Assembly: GCF_009852415.1 (NCBI RefSeq)
Contig: NZ_WOXS01000002.1
Span: 1,488,001-1,552,000 of the forward strand
DNA from: Streptomyces sp. Tu 3180
GTDB taxonomy: Bacteria; Actinomycetota; Actinomycetes; Streptomycetales; Streptomycetaceae
DNA: 64,000 nucleotides
Direction: 5' to 3'
Of the stretch, positions 53,792-61,988 are shown piece after piece. The position numbers and the translations under genes were made by a program. The notes under the pieces are model-generated. The model was not told the origin of the DNA. It did not search any database and was given only the letters and a program-made list of their open reading frames with translations. The first letter of the stretch is position 1. Each line of letters opens with the position of its first letter.

Positions 53792-54453
53792 GGCGGACGC
53801 CGGCCTCCCGCGGCGGCCGGCTCCCGGGCACGCGCCGGCGGACTCCGCCCGGGGCGCTGGGCCCGCTCCGGAGGGACGCGGGGCAGCCACCGGCCCGCGG
53901 CGAACACGCCGAGCGCGTGGGCGCGGGCCACCAGCGCGGGACGGTGGGGCGCGTCGGACCTCCGCAGCATCCGTCCGACGCGGTACTCGATCCCCTGACG
54001 GCTCAGCGGGAGACGGGAGGCCGGCTGCACCGTGGACTCGCCGCCGGCCGCTCCCTGCGGGACCTGTGCGTCGAGGGCGCTGAGCACCGGCCCCGTGGAT
54101 TCCCCCGCCCCGCCGCCCTTTTCCGGCCGGTGGACACCGGCTGCGGGGCGGAGAACGACGACCGGGCCGGCGAATTCTCCCGACGGGCCCCCGACGGCGG
54201 TGCCGGCCACTTCCGCGGAAAAGGTCCGGCCGGTGCCGTCGCGCCCCGTCACCCTTTCCGTGAAACGACGGCGACGGCCCTCGGAAAGGGCGGTGAACTG
54301 TTCCCGCGGACGGTTCGGCGCCTGCGCGTGGAGGGGGCCGAGGAGACGGCGCCCGCGTATCCCGGCCGCGCTCAGGCCGAATTTCCGGGCGAATTCGGGT
54401 TCCTCGGCCGTGACGACCGGGTCCCCGGGGGGAGGCGTGGGCCGTGCAGGCAC
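53671..54453 (-). pseudogene. PAS-LuxR regulator (FscRI/PimM type), decayed
   Basis: Reads as a 260-codon frame from GTG 54453. A PAS region (EFARKFGLSAAGIRG; RFTERVTGRDGTGRTFSAEV; GPVVVLRP) is followed by a LuxR helix-turn-helix stretch (GESTVQPASRLPLSRQGIEY; APHRPALVARAHALGVF; GRWLPRV). Many expected hydrophobic residues are replaced by Pro (VQPASRLPLS, AQVPQG), the natural stop after RVPPE is missing, and the frame runs on into the 3' end of antA on the other strand. This looks like a decaying gene. Confidence 0.65.
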
Positions 54454-54604
54454 CCCGGGGTGCCGCGCCGGCCGGTGTGCCGTTCCCGGTGAGGTGCCGG
54501 TGGGCGGAGGGAGCCGGGCGCACGGCTCCCCTCTCCTTGCGGGGCGAAGCGCCGGACGCACTCGTGGTCACCACGGACGTACCGTCCTTCTTCCTGGGCG
54601 TGGG

Positions 54605-54775
54605 GGCTGGGAGACGCCCGAGCAGCCGCACTTCGGCCGTCGGCTGAGAAGGCTCCGGCTGGAGCGGGGCATGAGCCGGGCGAACCTCGTCGGCGAGGGC
54701 GTGCCGACGGGGTACCCGTCACGCCTGGAGTCCGGTGAACGGCGCCCCACCGATCCCGGCCGGCCGCCGCCCCCG
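54605..54775 (+). pseudogene. XRE-family regulator remnant
   Basis: An isolated N-terminal fragment, FGRRLRRLRLERGMSRANLV through GYPSRLESGERRPTD, matches the XRE helix-turn-helix of TPR-type streptomycete regulators. No start codon with ribosome site precedes it and homology stops after about 55 residues. Again Pro replaces the expected Leu (GYPSRLESG for GYLSRLESG). Confidence 0.6.
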
Positions 54776-54877
54776 GGTGACACCCCGCGCCGACGGTCCC
54801 GGCGGCCGGCACCGACCGGTCCAGTCCCCGCGCATTGGCCTTGGTCGCCGCTTCCCCCGAGCCCTTACGGTCGGGCC

Positions 54878-55687
54878 ATGCGGATTCGAATCGTCGACGC
54901 CTTCACCGACCGGCCCTTCGCCGGCAACCCCGCCGGGGTCCTGCTCCTGGACGCCTTCCCGGACGACCCCTGGCTGCAGAACGTCGCCCTGGAGGTCAAC
55001 CACGCCGAGACGGCCTTCGCCCATCCCCTCCCCGAGGGCGGCGAGGCCGACTGGGCGCTGCGCTGGTTCACCCCCGCCACCGAGGTCGCGATGTGCGGCC
55101 ACGCGACCCTGGCCACCGCGCACGTCCTGCACACCACCGGTGCGCACGAGGGGCCGGTGCGGTTCGCCACCCGCAGCGGCGTCCTCGTCGCCACCCCCGG
55201 CGAGGACGGCACCGTCACGCTGGACTTCCCCACCGCCCCGCTCACCGCGGTCGACGTTCCCGAGGGCGTCGCCGAGGCGCTGGGCGCCCGGCCGCGCACG
55301 GCCTTCGACACCGGCCCGAACGTCGGGGACCTGCTCGTCGAGCTCGCCGACGAACGGACCGTGCACGCCCTGCGGCCCGACCTCAAGGCCCTGACCGCCT
55401 ACTCCGAGCGCGGCGTCATCGCCACCGCCCGCGCCGAGAACCCCGCCCTGGGCTACGACTTCGTCTCCCGCTGCTTCTTCCCGAACGTCGGCATCGACGA
55501 GGACCCGGTCACCGGCAGCGCGCACACCGCTCTGGCCCCCTACTGGTCCGAACGCCTCGGCCGTCCCGCCCTCACCGGCCTCCAGGCCTCACCGCGCTCC
55601 GGGCGCGTGCGCACGGAGCTGCGCGGCGAGCGCACCCTGCTGAGCGGACGGGCCGTGACGGTCATCGAGGGCGATCTGCTGGTCTGA
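54878..55687 (+). CDS. PhzF family isomerase-like protein
   Basis: A 269-aa PhzF/DapF-fold protein: VDAFTDRPFAGNPAGV and catalytic Glu in NHAETAFA near the N-terminus, GHATLATAHVL, and the second-half DEDPVTGSAHTALAPYW motif. The fold carries isomerases and epimerases; the true substrate is unknown. There are no phenazine genes here. ATG at 54878 lies 6 nt after TACGGT with no ribosome site, a likely leaderless start. Confidence 0.92.
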   Translation: MRIRIVDAFTDRPFAGNPAGVLLLDAFPDDPWLQNVALEVNHAETAFAHPLPEGGEADWALRWFTPATEVAMCGHATLATAHVLHTTGAHEGPVRFATRSGVLVATPGEDGTVTLDFPTAPLTAVDVPEGVAEALGARPRTAFDTGPNVGDLLVELADERTVHALRPDLKALTAYSERGVIATARAENPALGYDFVSRCFFPNVGIDEDPVTGSAHTALAPYWSERLGRPALTGLQASPRSGRVRTELRGERTLLSGRAVTVIEGDLLV

Positions 55688-55700
55688 GCCCGGCACGACG

Positions 55701-55733
55701 ACGGGGGCGCGCGGCCGTGCCGCACGCCCCCGT
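55701..55733. terminator. bidirectional hairpin
   Basis: ACGGGGGCG (55701-55709) pairs with CGCCCCCGT (55725-55733), with an inner GCGGC/GCCGC stem, between the convergent phzF-like and CPBP genes. Confidence 0.85.
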
Positions 55734-55744
55734 TCCCGGGCGGC

Positions 55745-56545
55745 TCACGCCGTCGGGAGCCAGTCCACCCTGCCGGCCAGCAGCGCGTACCCCACGAACG
55801 CCCCGATGTCGAGCAGCGTGTGGGCGACCACCAGCGGCCCCACCCGGCCCCAGCGCCGGTAGAGGTACACGAACACCACGCCCATGACCATGTTGCCGAT
55901 GAACCCGCCGATGCCCTGGTAGAGGTGGTACGAGCCGCGCAGCACCGAACTGGCCGCCAGCGCGGCGCCCGGGGACCAGCCCAGCTGGTCCAGCCGGCGC
56001 AGCAGGTAGCCGACGACGACGACCTCCTCGAGGATCGAGTTCTGCATCGCCGAGAGGATCAGCACCGGGTACTTCCACCACACCTCGGGCAGCGCCTCCG
56101 GCACCACCGTGAGGTTGAAGCCGAGCCCGCGCATGGCCAGGTAGAACGCGATGCCGCTGCTGCCGATGACCGCCGCGACCGCCGCTCCGCGGCCGAGGTC
56201 GGACCAGGGCCGGGTGCGGTCGAAGCCGAGGGTGCGCAGCCCCGCTCCCTCGCGCAGCAGGAAGTGCGCGACGAGCGCCACCGGCACGAGCGCCGTGGTG
56301 ATCCCGAAGAGCTGCCAGGCCAGGTCCAGCCAGGGGCGGCCCGGGGCGGCCGAGGCGTTGAGCGTGGCCGCCTGGTCCTTCAGACCGCCCGGTTCGGTGA
56401 CCGAGCCGAGGAAACTGATCAGCGCGGACACGCCGCTCGCGCCGAGCGAGAGCGCGAGCACGAGCAGCGTCTCGTTGCGGAGCGTCGTCCGCGAGAGTCC
56501 GCGCTCAGGATACGAATCGGCCACCGGGCCCGCCTCCGCCTGCAC
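55745..56545 (-). CDS. CPBP family intramembrane protease
   Basis: A 266-aa multi-span protein with the CPBP/Abi motifs: SILEEVVVVGYLLRRL (EExxxR type), RGSYHLYQG and HTLLDIGAF near the C-terminus. Members are glutamic-type intramembrane proteases related to CAAX processing. GTG at 56545 has GGAGG 5 nt upstream; a GTG four codons earlier (56557) is possible. A dyad covers its promoter. Confidence 0.88.
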   Translation of the reverse strand: MQAEAGPVADSYPERGLSRTTLRNETLLVLALSLGASGVSALISFLGSVTEPGGLKDQAATLNASAAPGRPWLDLAWQLFGITTALVPVALVAHFLLREGAGLRTLGFDRTRPWSDLGRGAAVAAVIGSSGIAFYLAMRGLGFNLTVVPEALPEVWWKYPVLILSAMQNSILEEVVVVGYLLRRLDQLGWSPGAALAASSVLRGSYHLYQGIGGFIGNMVMGVVFVYLYRRWGRVGPLVVAHTLLDIGAFVGYALLAGRVDWLPTA

Positions 56546-56560
56546 ACCTGCCTCCACATC

Positions 56561-56576
56561 ACCGATCGGTCCGATC
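56561..56576. promoter_or_regulatory. operator-like dyad at the CPBP gene start
   Basis: ACCGATCGGT (56561-56570) overlaps GATCGG-T-CCGATC (56564-56576), two nested palindromes just before the CPBP start and next to a CATACT (minus strand, 56576-56581) that could be its -10. Typical of a TetR-like site. Confidence 0.5.
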
Positions 56577-56625
56577 AGTATGGGGGCAGCCGCTGTGCGC
56601 CCGGCCGGCGGTCCGCGGGGAGCGG

Positions 56626-58143
56626 TCAGACCGCCGGTACCGGTTCCGGCAGGCCCACCGGCCAGGTGTGCACCGGATCGCCCTGCTGCGTCAGCTCGCG
56701 GTAGCGGCGGGTGGTGGCGGCCAGCGCGGCCTCACGGCCGAGTCCCAGGTCCAGGGCCCGGTGGAAGGTCGCGGACTGCCAGGTCGCGCCGTTCACCCGG
56801 CGCCGGCACCGCTCCTCGATCACCCCGAGGTACAGGTCGCGGTCGGCGGGCTCGATGCCCCACGCGTCCAGTCCGGCCTCGGCGAGCGGCAGCAGCTCGT
56901 CGCGGACGAGGGTGACCGCGTCCACCTCGGCCGTACCGCCGTAGCGGCCGCGCCGGGGCCAGGTGAGGCGGGCGTCGATGCCGTCCTTGCAGGCGGCGTC
57001 GAAGTTGGCGGCGGCCGCCTCGAAGGGCAGCCGGCTCCACACCGGCCGGCTGTCCTCGGCGAGGGCGCGGACCACGCCGTAGTAGAAGGCCGCGTTGGCG
57101 ATGACGTCGGTGACGGTGGGTCCCGCGGGCAGCACGCGGTTCTCCACCCGCAGGTGCGGGACACCGTCGGCGATGCCGTAGACCGGGCGGTTCCACCGGT
57201 AGATGGTGCCGTTGTGCAGGACGAGTTCGGCGAGGGTGGGGACGCCGCCCTCCTCCAGCACCCGGAGGGGGTCCTCGTCGTCGCAGATCGGCAGCAGGGC
57301 CGGGAAGTAGCGCAGGTTCTCCTCGAAGAGGTCGAAGGCCGAGGTGATCCACCGCTCCCCGAACCAGGTGCGCGGCCGCACCCCCTGGGCTTGGAGCTCG
57401 GGCGGACGGGTGTCGGTGGACTGCTGGAACAGCGGCGGCCTCGACTCGCGCCACAGTTCACGGCCGAAGAGGAAGGGGGAGTTGGCGCCCACGGCGATCT
57501 GGGCGGCGGCGACGGCCTGCGCCGCGTTCCACACGTCGGCGAAGCGGTCCGGGGTGACCTGGAGGTGCAGCTGCACGGAGGTGCAGGCGGCCTCGGGCGC
57601 GATGGACTTCGAGGTGCAGCTGAGGTGCTCCACCCCGTCGATGTCGAGCTTGAAGTCCTCACCGCGCGCGGCCACGATCTGGTCGTTGAGCAGGGTGTAG
57701 CGGTCGACGGCGGAGAGGTTCGAGGAGACCAGGTCGTCCCGGTCCAGTGTCGGCAGGATGCCGATCATCACGATGCCCGCGTCGACCTCGCCGGCTTTTC
57801 GGTCGGCGTAGCCGAGCGAGGTCCGCAGTTCCTCGTCGAGCCGGTCGAATACCCGCCCGCCCAGACGGTGGGGGGCGATGTTGACTTCCAGGTTGAACAT
57901 GGCGAGTTCTGTTTGGAAATCCCGGCTCGCGATGCGTTCGAGGACTTGCGCGTTCAACATTTTCGGCATGCCGTCGGCGCCCGCGAGATTCAATTCGATC
58001 TCCAGCCCCATGAGGTTCTTGGGGCGGTCGAACCGCTTCTCCGCCAGGAGTCGCTCCAAGCCCGTCAGACACTTGCGGAGCTTGTCGCGGTAGCGCTGGC
58101 GATCGGACAGGTCGAACTGACCCGCCACGACCTTCTCCCCCAT
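56626..58143 (-). CDS. glutamate-cysteine ligase family protein (GCS2)
   Basis: A 505-aa carboxylate-amine ligase of the GCS2 group. Family features: LMGLEIELNL near residue 46, MFNLEVNIAPHRL, EAACTSVQLHLQV, WRESRPPLFQQSTD, and VEHLSCTSKS. It may form gamma-glutamylcysteine (for ergothioneine) or another amide; no egt gene is near. ATG at 58143 has GAGGAGGGA upstream; longer frames read into the divergent promoter. Confidence 0.85.
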   Translation of the reverse strand: MGEKVVAGQFDLSDRQRYRDKLRKCLTGLERLLAEKRFDRPKNLMGLEIELNLAGADGMPKMLNAQVLERIASRDFQTELAMFNLEVNIAPHRLGGRVFDRLDEELRTSLGYADRKAGEVDAGIVMIGILPTLDRDDLVSSNLSAVDRYTLLNDQIVAARGEDFKLDIDGVEHLSCTSKSIAPEAACTSVQLHLQVTPDRFADVWNAAQAVAAAQIAVGANSPFLFGRELWRESRPPLFQQSTDTRPPELQAQGVRPRTWFGERWITSAFDLFEENLRYFPALLPICDDEDPLRVLEEGGVPTLAELVLHNGTIYRWNRPVYGIADGVPHLRVENRVLPAGPTVTDVIANAAFYYGVVRALAEDSRPVWSRLPFEAAAANFDAACKDGIDARLTWPRRGRYGGTAEVDAVTLVRDELLPLAEAGLDAWGIEPADRDLYLGVIEERCRRRVNGATWQSATFHRALDLGLGREAALAATTRRYRELTQQGDPVHTWPVGLPEPVPAV

Positions 58144-58703
58144 CGAAGGGTCCCTCCTCGGATGGGCGGACCGAAGAACGGCCGCCGGGGTTCTGGTGCA
58201 CAAGGGAGGATGCCCCGCCGATGCGATCGATAACGCCCCGGACGGACCCATCGGCCGCTACGCTGGTGGGAGGTGACCAGTGGCACATTCACGAGGCATG
58301 GAACGCGGCGGGCGTTACGGGGCCACGACGAACTCGTGAAAAACGCCGATGGCAATGAGCCGACCGCTCCGCGGTCGTTTTCCGAGGTCATCGCCGCACA
58401 CCCCACCTGGAATCGGGATGATTTTCGCATTTCACCGGCGAAAAGTACCCTTGTTTCACCGGTCGAAAACAGCTAGCCGAAACACAGCCCGAACACGCGT
58501 CGTATAAACTTCGTGCACAAGGCAGAAGGTTGGCGCCCACGGTCGAGCGATCCAGTCGACGAGGTGATGTGGCGGCAGGCCTCACCCCCACCTCTCGCGC
58601 TCGGACCCCCGGCCCCTGCCTCTCTGGCCTTCGCGAGCTGACAGCGCCGTCCGCCCCGCCCCGCCCTCGCGCCACTGTGCCTTCGAATGAGAGGCGACCC
58701 ACC
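58144..58703. other. 560-bp divergent intergenic region with repeats
   Basis: Holds the promoters of the glutamate-cysteine ligase family gene (left) and the unknown gene at 58704 (right). It includes the AT-rich repeat block at 58422-58469. A 67-codon frame across 58273-58476 has only about 60% GC at third positions and is not coding. Confidence 0.6.
58422..58469. promoter_or_regulatory. repeat/dyad block, probable operator
   Basis: TTTTCGC (58422-58428) and GCGAAAA (58438-58444) form an inverted repeat with a 9-bp spacer. TTTCACCGG recurs at 58430-58438 and 58454-58462, 24 bp apart, each followed by CGAAAA. Unusually AT-rich here; likely a regulator site. Confidence 0.5.
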
Positions 58704-59288
58704 ATGCCGCTGCATGTCCCTCCGGCTCCCGCGCCCGCACTGCGTTCCGTCCTGACCGCGCTCTCCTCCCCGACCGCGGTCAGCGAAGCCCGAACCCCCT
58801 CCCTGCTCGGCGCGCGGGGACCCGCCTCGCCCGAGCTGCCCCTGCCCGTGCACGTCCTGGACCGGATCACCGCCGAGGGCGTGTCCGCGACGCGACTGGC
58901 CGGGTGGCGTTTCCTGATCCGCTGCGGTGATCGCGCCGTGGCCGCCGCGGACACCGTGCTCACCCCCGACGGCTGGGCCTTCTCCCGCTTCTTCGAGGGC
59001 CCCTACGTCGCCTCCACCGAGCTCGCGCTGCGCCAGGCCGAGGCGGTGTCCCAGCCGTACCAGCCCCGGCTGCTGTCGCTCCCCGGCCTCTACATGCTGG
59101 CGCTCTGGCTGCACGGCGACCCCGCCGCGGACCCGGCCACCGGGCATCCGGCCGCCACCGACCTGCTCGTCCCGCTCGCCCCCGCACCGCCCGGGATCGC
59201 GGCCCACCGCCCGCACCGGGTCGCCGAACTGCTCCCGGTGCTGACCCTCCGGGCGGCTCCCACCCGGCTGCTCGGCTCCCCCGCCTGA
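58704..59288 (+). CDS. conserved-looking protein, unknown function
   Basis: A 194-aa protein I do not recognise. The body (HVLDRITAEGVSATRLAGWRF through FEGPYVASTELALRQAEA) has balanced composition and looks folded; the first 50 residues are Ala/Pro/Ser-rich. No signal peptide or metal motif. ATG at 58704 is chosen because the 58 codons upstream in frame look non-coding; GAGAGG lies 8-9 nt before it. Followed by a strong terminator. Confidence 0.65.
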   Translation: MPLHVPPAPAPALRSVLTALSSPTAVSEARTPSLLGARGPASPELPLPVHVLDRITAEGVSATRLAGWRFLIRCGDRAVAAADTVLTPDGWAFSRFFEGPYVASTELALRQAEAVSQPYQPRLLSLPGLYMLALWLHGDPAADPATGHPAATDLLVPLAPAPPGIAAHRPHRVAELLPVLTLRAAPTRLLGSPA

Positions 59289-59308
59289 CGCCCCGCGCGA
59301 TCCGGCTC

Positions 59309-59350
59309 CGCGTCCCCCGCCGCCCGTGCTCCCGGACGGCGGGGGACGCG
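59309..59350 (+). terminator. 14-bp stem hairpin
   Basis: CGCGTCCCCCGCCG (59309-59322) pairs exactly with 59337-59350 around a 14-nt loop, 20 nt after the unknown gene. The remaining sequence to 59713 has no gene I can support except an alternative start for the next ORF at 59639. Confidence 0.85.
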
Positions 59351-59713
59351 CAGGTCCCCGCCCCTTTCCCGGCTCCTCCCGCGCCGCCCCTGCCACGCAC
59401 GCCGATCGTTCTCGTGCGGGCGCCGAAGGGCCCCCGCCGGCCGGAGGACTCCCCGCGCCGCCTGACTAGCCCCATCCGGCCACGTCGAACCACCCGAAGT
59501 GACCGTGCAGTTGAGCTGAACCGTCCGCGCGGGTGACGCGTCATCAACCTGTGAGGAGCGGTGCCGCGAAATCCCTGCGGATCGTCGCCCGCGGGGCAAC
59601 ACTGGTTTCCGACCGACCTATCACAACGGGGGGCGGCCATGAACGAAGCTTCACGCCGCGGAACTGACACGACAGCCATCCCACAGGTCACCACAGAGCG
59701 AGAGATCCCACCC

Positions 59714-59914
59714 ATGTGCCAGCACCAGCCACCGTGCCCCTCAGCCGATTCCGCCGACCGGGAGTCCGCCCGTCTCGTGGCGCACCACCCGGAGCAGGGA
59801 TGGAGCCTGCTGTGCAACGGTGTCGTGCTCTTCGAGGACACCGGTGAGCTCCTGCCCGACGGCAGGATCATCGCCCCGCAGCGCCCCCGGGGCGCCCGCC
59901 TGACCACCGCCTGA
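59714..59914 (+). CDS. DUF5999 family small protein
   Basis: A 66-aa protein recognised as DUF5999, nearly invariant in streptomycetes: MCQHQPPCPSADSADRE, then HPEQGWSLLCNGVVLFEDTG. Three Cys and two His suggest metal binding, but the role is unknown. ATG 59714 matches family starts; an ATG at 59639 would add 25 residues. Confidence 0.85.
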   Translation: MCQHQPPCPSADSADRESARLVAHHPEQGWSLLCNGVVLFEDTGELLPDGRIIAPQRPRGARLTTA

Positions 59915-60157
59915 GCACGGCCGGGCGCGGCGGGGCCCGCCCCGGGGACACGAGGGGCCGGACCGCAGGAGCTCCTGTGGACCGGTCCCGACGCGTGTCC
60001 GGGGTGCGTCACTCACCGTAGCCCGGCGCACGGCCGGGGTGACGGCCGGCCGCACCGGCCCCCTGCGCGCGGAGTTCACCGGCGGCGCCTTCCCCGGGCG
60101 TCCGCTTTCCGGAAGACTCCTGGAAGTTCCGCGGGTCCCCGTCACGGAGGTGGGCAA

Positions 60158-61202
60158 GTGGCAGCGCATGGGACCGACGCCGAGGGCGCCGGGGGCAGAG
60201 TCACGATCACGGAGATCGCCCGGCGGGCCGGTGTCTCGGTGCCGACCGTCTCCCGCGTGGTCAACGGCCGCTCCGACGTCTCCCCGCGGACCCGGGGCCC
60301 GGGTCGAGGACCTGCTGCGCCGCCACGGCTACCGCAAGCGCCCCACGGCCTCGCCCTCCCGGGCGGCCCTGCTCGACCTGGTCTTCCACGACCTCGACAG
60401 CCCCTGGGCGGTGGAGATCGTCCGCGGGGTCGAGGAGGCCGCCCACGGGGCCGGGGCGGGCACGGTGGTGTCGGCGGTCCACGGGCGCTCCGGTGACGCC
60501 CGGGAGTGGATGCGCAATCTGCGGGCGCGCGCGTCCGACGGCGTCATCCTCGTGGCCTCGGCCCTGGGACCGGTGCTGCACGAGGAGCTGCGGATCCTCG
60601 GGGTGCCGCTCGTGGTCGTGGACCCGGCGGGCTCCCCCGCCCTGGACGTGCCCACCGTCGGCGCCGCCAACTGGTCGGGCGGCCTGGCCGCGACCGAGCA
60701 CCTGCCGGCCCTCGGGCACCGCCGGATCGGCCTGATCGCCGGGCCGCCGCGCCTGCTGTGCTCCCGGGCCCGGCTCGACGGCTACCGGGCGGCGCTGGAG
60801 GGCTCCGGCGTCACGGTCGACGCGTCCCTGATCGTCCCCGGCGACTTCCGCCCGGAGTCCGGGTTCGCCGGCTGCAACACCCTGCTGGACCTGCCCGAGC
60901 CGCCGACCGCGGTGTTCGCGGGCAGCGACCAGATGGCACTGGGCGCGATCGAGGCGCTGCGGCGGCGCGGCCTGAGGGTGCCGGAGGACATGAGCGTGGT
61001 CGGCTTCGACGACCTCCCGGAGGTCCGCTGGTCGGCTCCGCCGCTGACCACGGTCCGCCAGCCCCTGGCGGACATGGGCAAGCTCGCCGTCCGCACGGTG
61101 CTCCGCCTCACCCGCGGCGAACGGCCGGACCCGCCCCGCGTGGAACTGGGCACCGACCTGGTCGTACGGGCGAGCACCGCGGTGCCGGCGAAGCGGGGCT
61201 GA
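60158..61202 (+). pseudogene. LacI family regulator with a +1 frameshift
   Basis: LacI-type regulator. The helix-turn-helix (TITEIARRAGVSVPTVSRVV) is read from GTG 60158 (GGAGG 7 nt upstream); after SPRTR the frame must shift, since RVEDLLRRHGYRKRPTA and the full effector domain (to AVPAKRG at 61199) are one base out. The extra base lies in CCCGGGGCCCGGG at about 60294-60297; removing one G restores TRARVEDLL. Either a real knock-out of a sugar-type repressor or a sequencing error in a G run. Confidence 0.8.
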
Positions 61203-61211
61203 CAGAACAAG

Positions 61212-61238
61212 GGGGGCGCGGCCCGCCGCCTCCCCCCG
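61212..61238 (+). terminator. hairpin after the LacI gene
   Basis: GGGGGG (61212-61217) with CCCCCC (61233-61238) and an inner GCGGC/GCCGC pairing, 10 nt after the stop. Confidence 0.6.
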
Positions 61239-61425
61239 ACGGGACGGACGCCGTGCGTCCGCCGGCCGGGGAATTCCGGAAGGCATCCGGAAGCACGTGC
61301 CGTCGCCGCGCCTCGAAGACGGCCGCCGAACGCGGCACCCCCGCGCGGCGGGCCGCCCGGGCGGGCCGCCGCCGCGCCCGCACCCGGGCCCCCGGCCCCG
61401 CTCCCGCCGCCCTATCGTGACCGGC

Positions 61426-61821
61426 ATGCAGTCCTACACGATCGGCCGGGCAGCACGACTGCTCGGCGTGAGCCCGGACACCGCCCGCCGCTGGGCGGAC
61501 GCGGGCCGGATCCCCACCCACCGCGACGACAGCGGACGACGGCTCATCGACGGACGGGACCTGGCCGCGTTCTCGGTGGAGCTCGCCAGGGCGGGCGCCG
61601 CCGAGGAGGACACCCCGTACACCTCGGCCCGCAACGCCTTCCCCGGCATCGTCACCGCGATCAAGCTCGGCGACGTCGCCGCCCAGGTCGAGATCCAGGC
61701 CGGCCCGCACCGCCTCGTCTCCCTGCTCACCCGGGAGGCGGTCGAGGAACTGGGGCTGGAGGTCGGCGTGGAGGCCACCGCACGCGTGAAGTCGACCAAC
61801 GTCCACATCGACCGCGTCTGA
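61426..61821 (+). CDS. MerR-type HTH protein with TOBE molybdate domain
   Basis: A 131-aa protein: an N-terminal MerR/excisionase-like helix-turn-helix (YTIGRAARLLGVSPDTARRW) and a C-terminal TOBE/molbindin domain (TSARNAFPGIVTAIKLGDVAA). It is the likely molybdate sensor for modABC, 168 nt downstream. ATG at 61426 is 7 nt after TATCGT without a ribosome site, so probably leaderless. Confidence 0.88.
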   Translation: MQSYTIGRAARLLGVSPDTARRWADAGRIPTHRDDSGRRLIDGRDLAAFSVELARAGAAEEDTPYTSARNAFPGIVTAIKLGDVAAQVEIQAGPHRLVSLLTREAVEELGLEVGVEATARVKSTNVHIDRV

Positions 61822-61900
61822 CGGGGCGAAAGCCTCCTGTGCGAACGCACATGCCCGCCTGCTCGCCTCTTTTCCTGGCTCATGCGATGCGACAGGAGAC

Positions 61901-61928
61901 TTCCCTCTGGCAGATGCGCCAGTATCAT
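61901..61928 (+). promoter_or_regulatory. modABC promoter with dyad in the spacer
   Basis: TTCCCT (61901-61906) and TATCAT (61923-61928) are separated by 16 bp, filled exactly by the dyad CTGGC-AGATGC-GCCAG (61907-61922). MerR regulators act from such spacer sites, and a MerR-type/TOBE gene is immediately upstream. Confidence 0.55.
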
Positions 61929-61988
61929 CGGCGTACCGGAGAGACCGTGTCCGCTCCTCCCCCGCCCCGCAGAGGGAGTGCCACCGAG

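Noticed and set aside
54878..55687. Phenazine biosynthesis
   Set aside because: PhzF-like proteins are widespread; no other phz gene is present.
58273..58476. A 67-codon ORF in the divergent gap
   Set aside because: About 60% GC at third positions, far below the neighbours; covers operator-like repeats.
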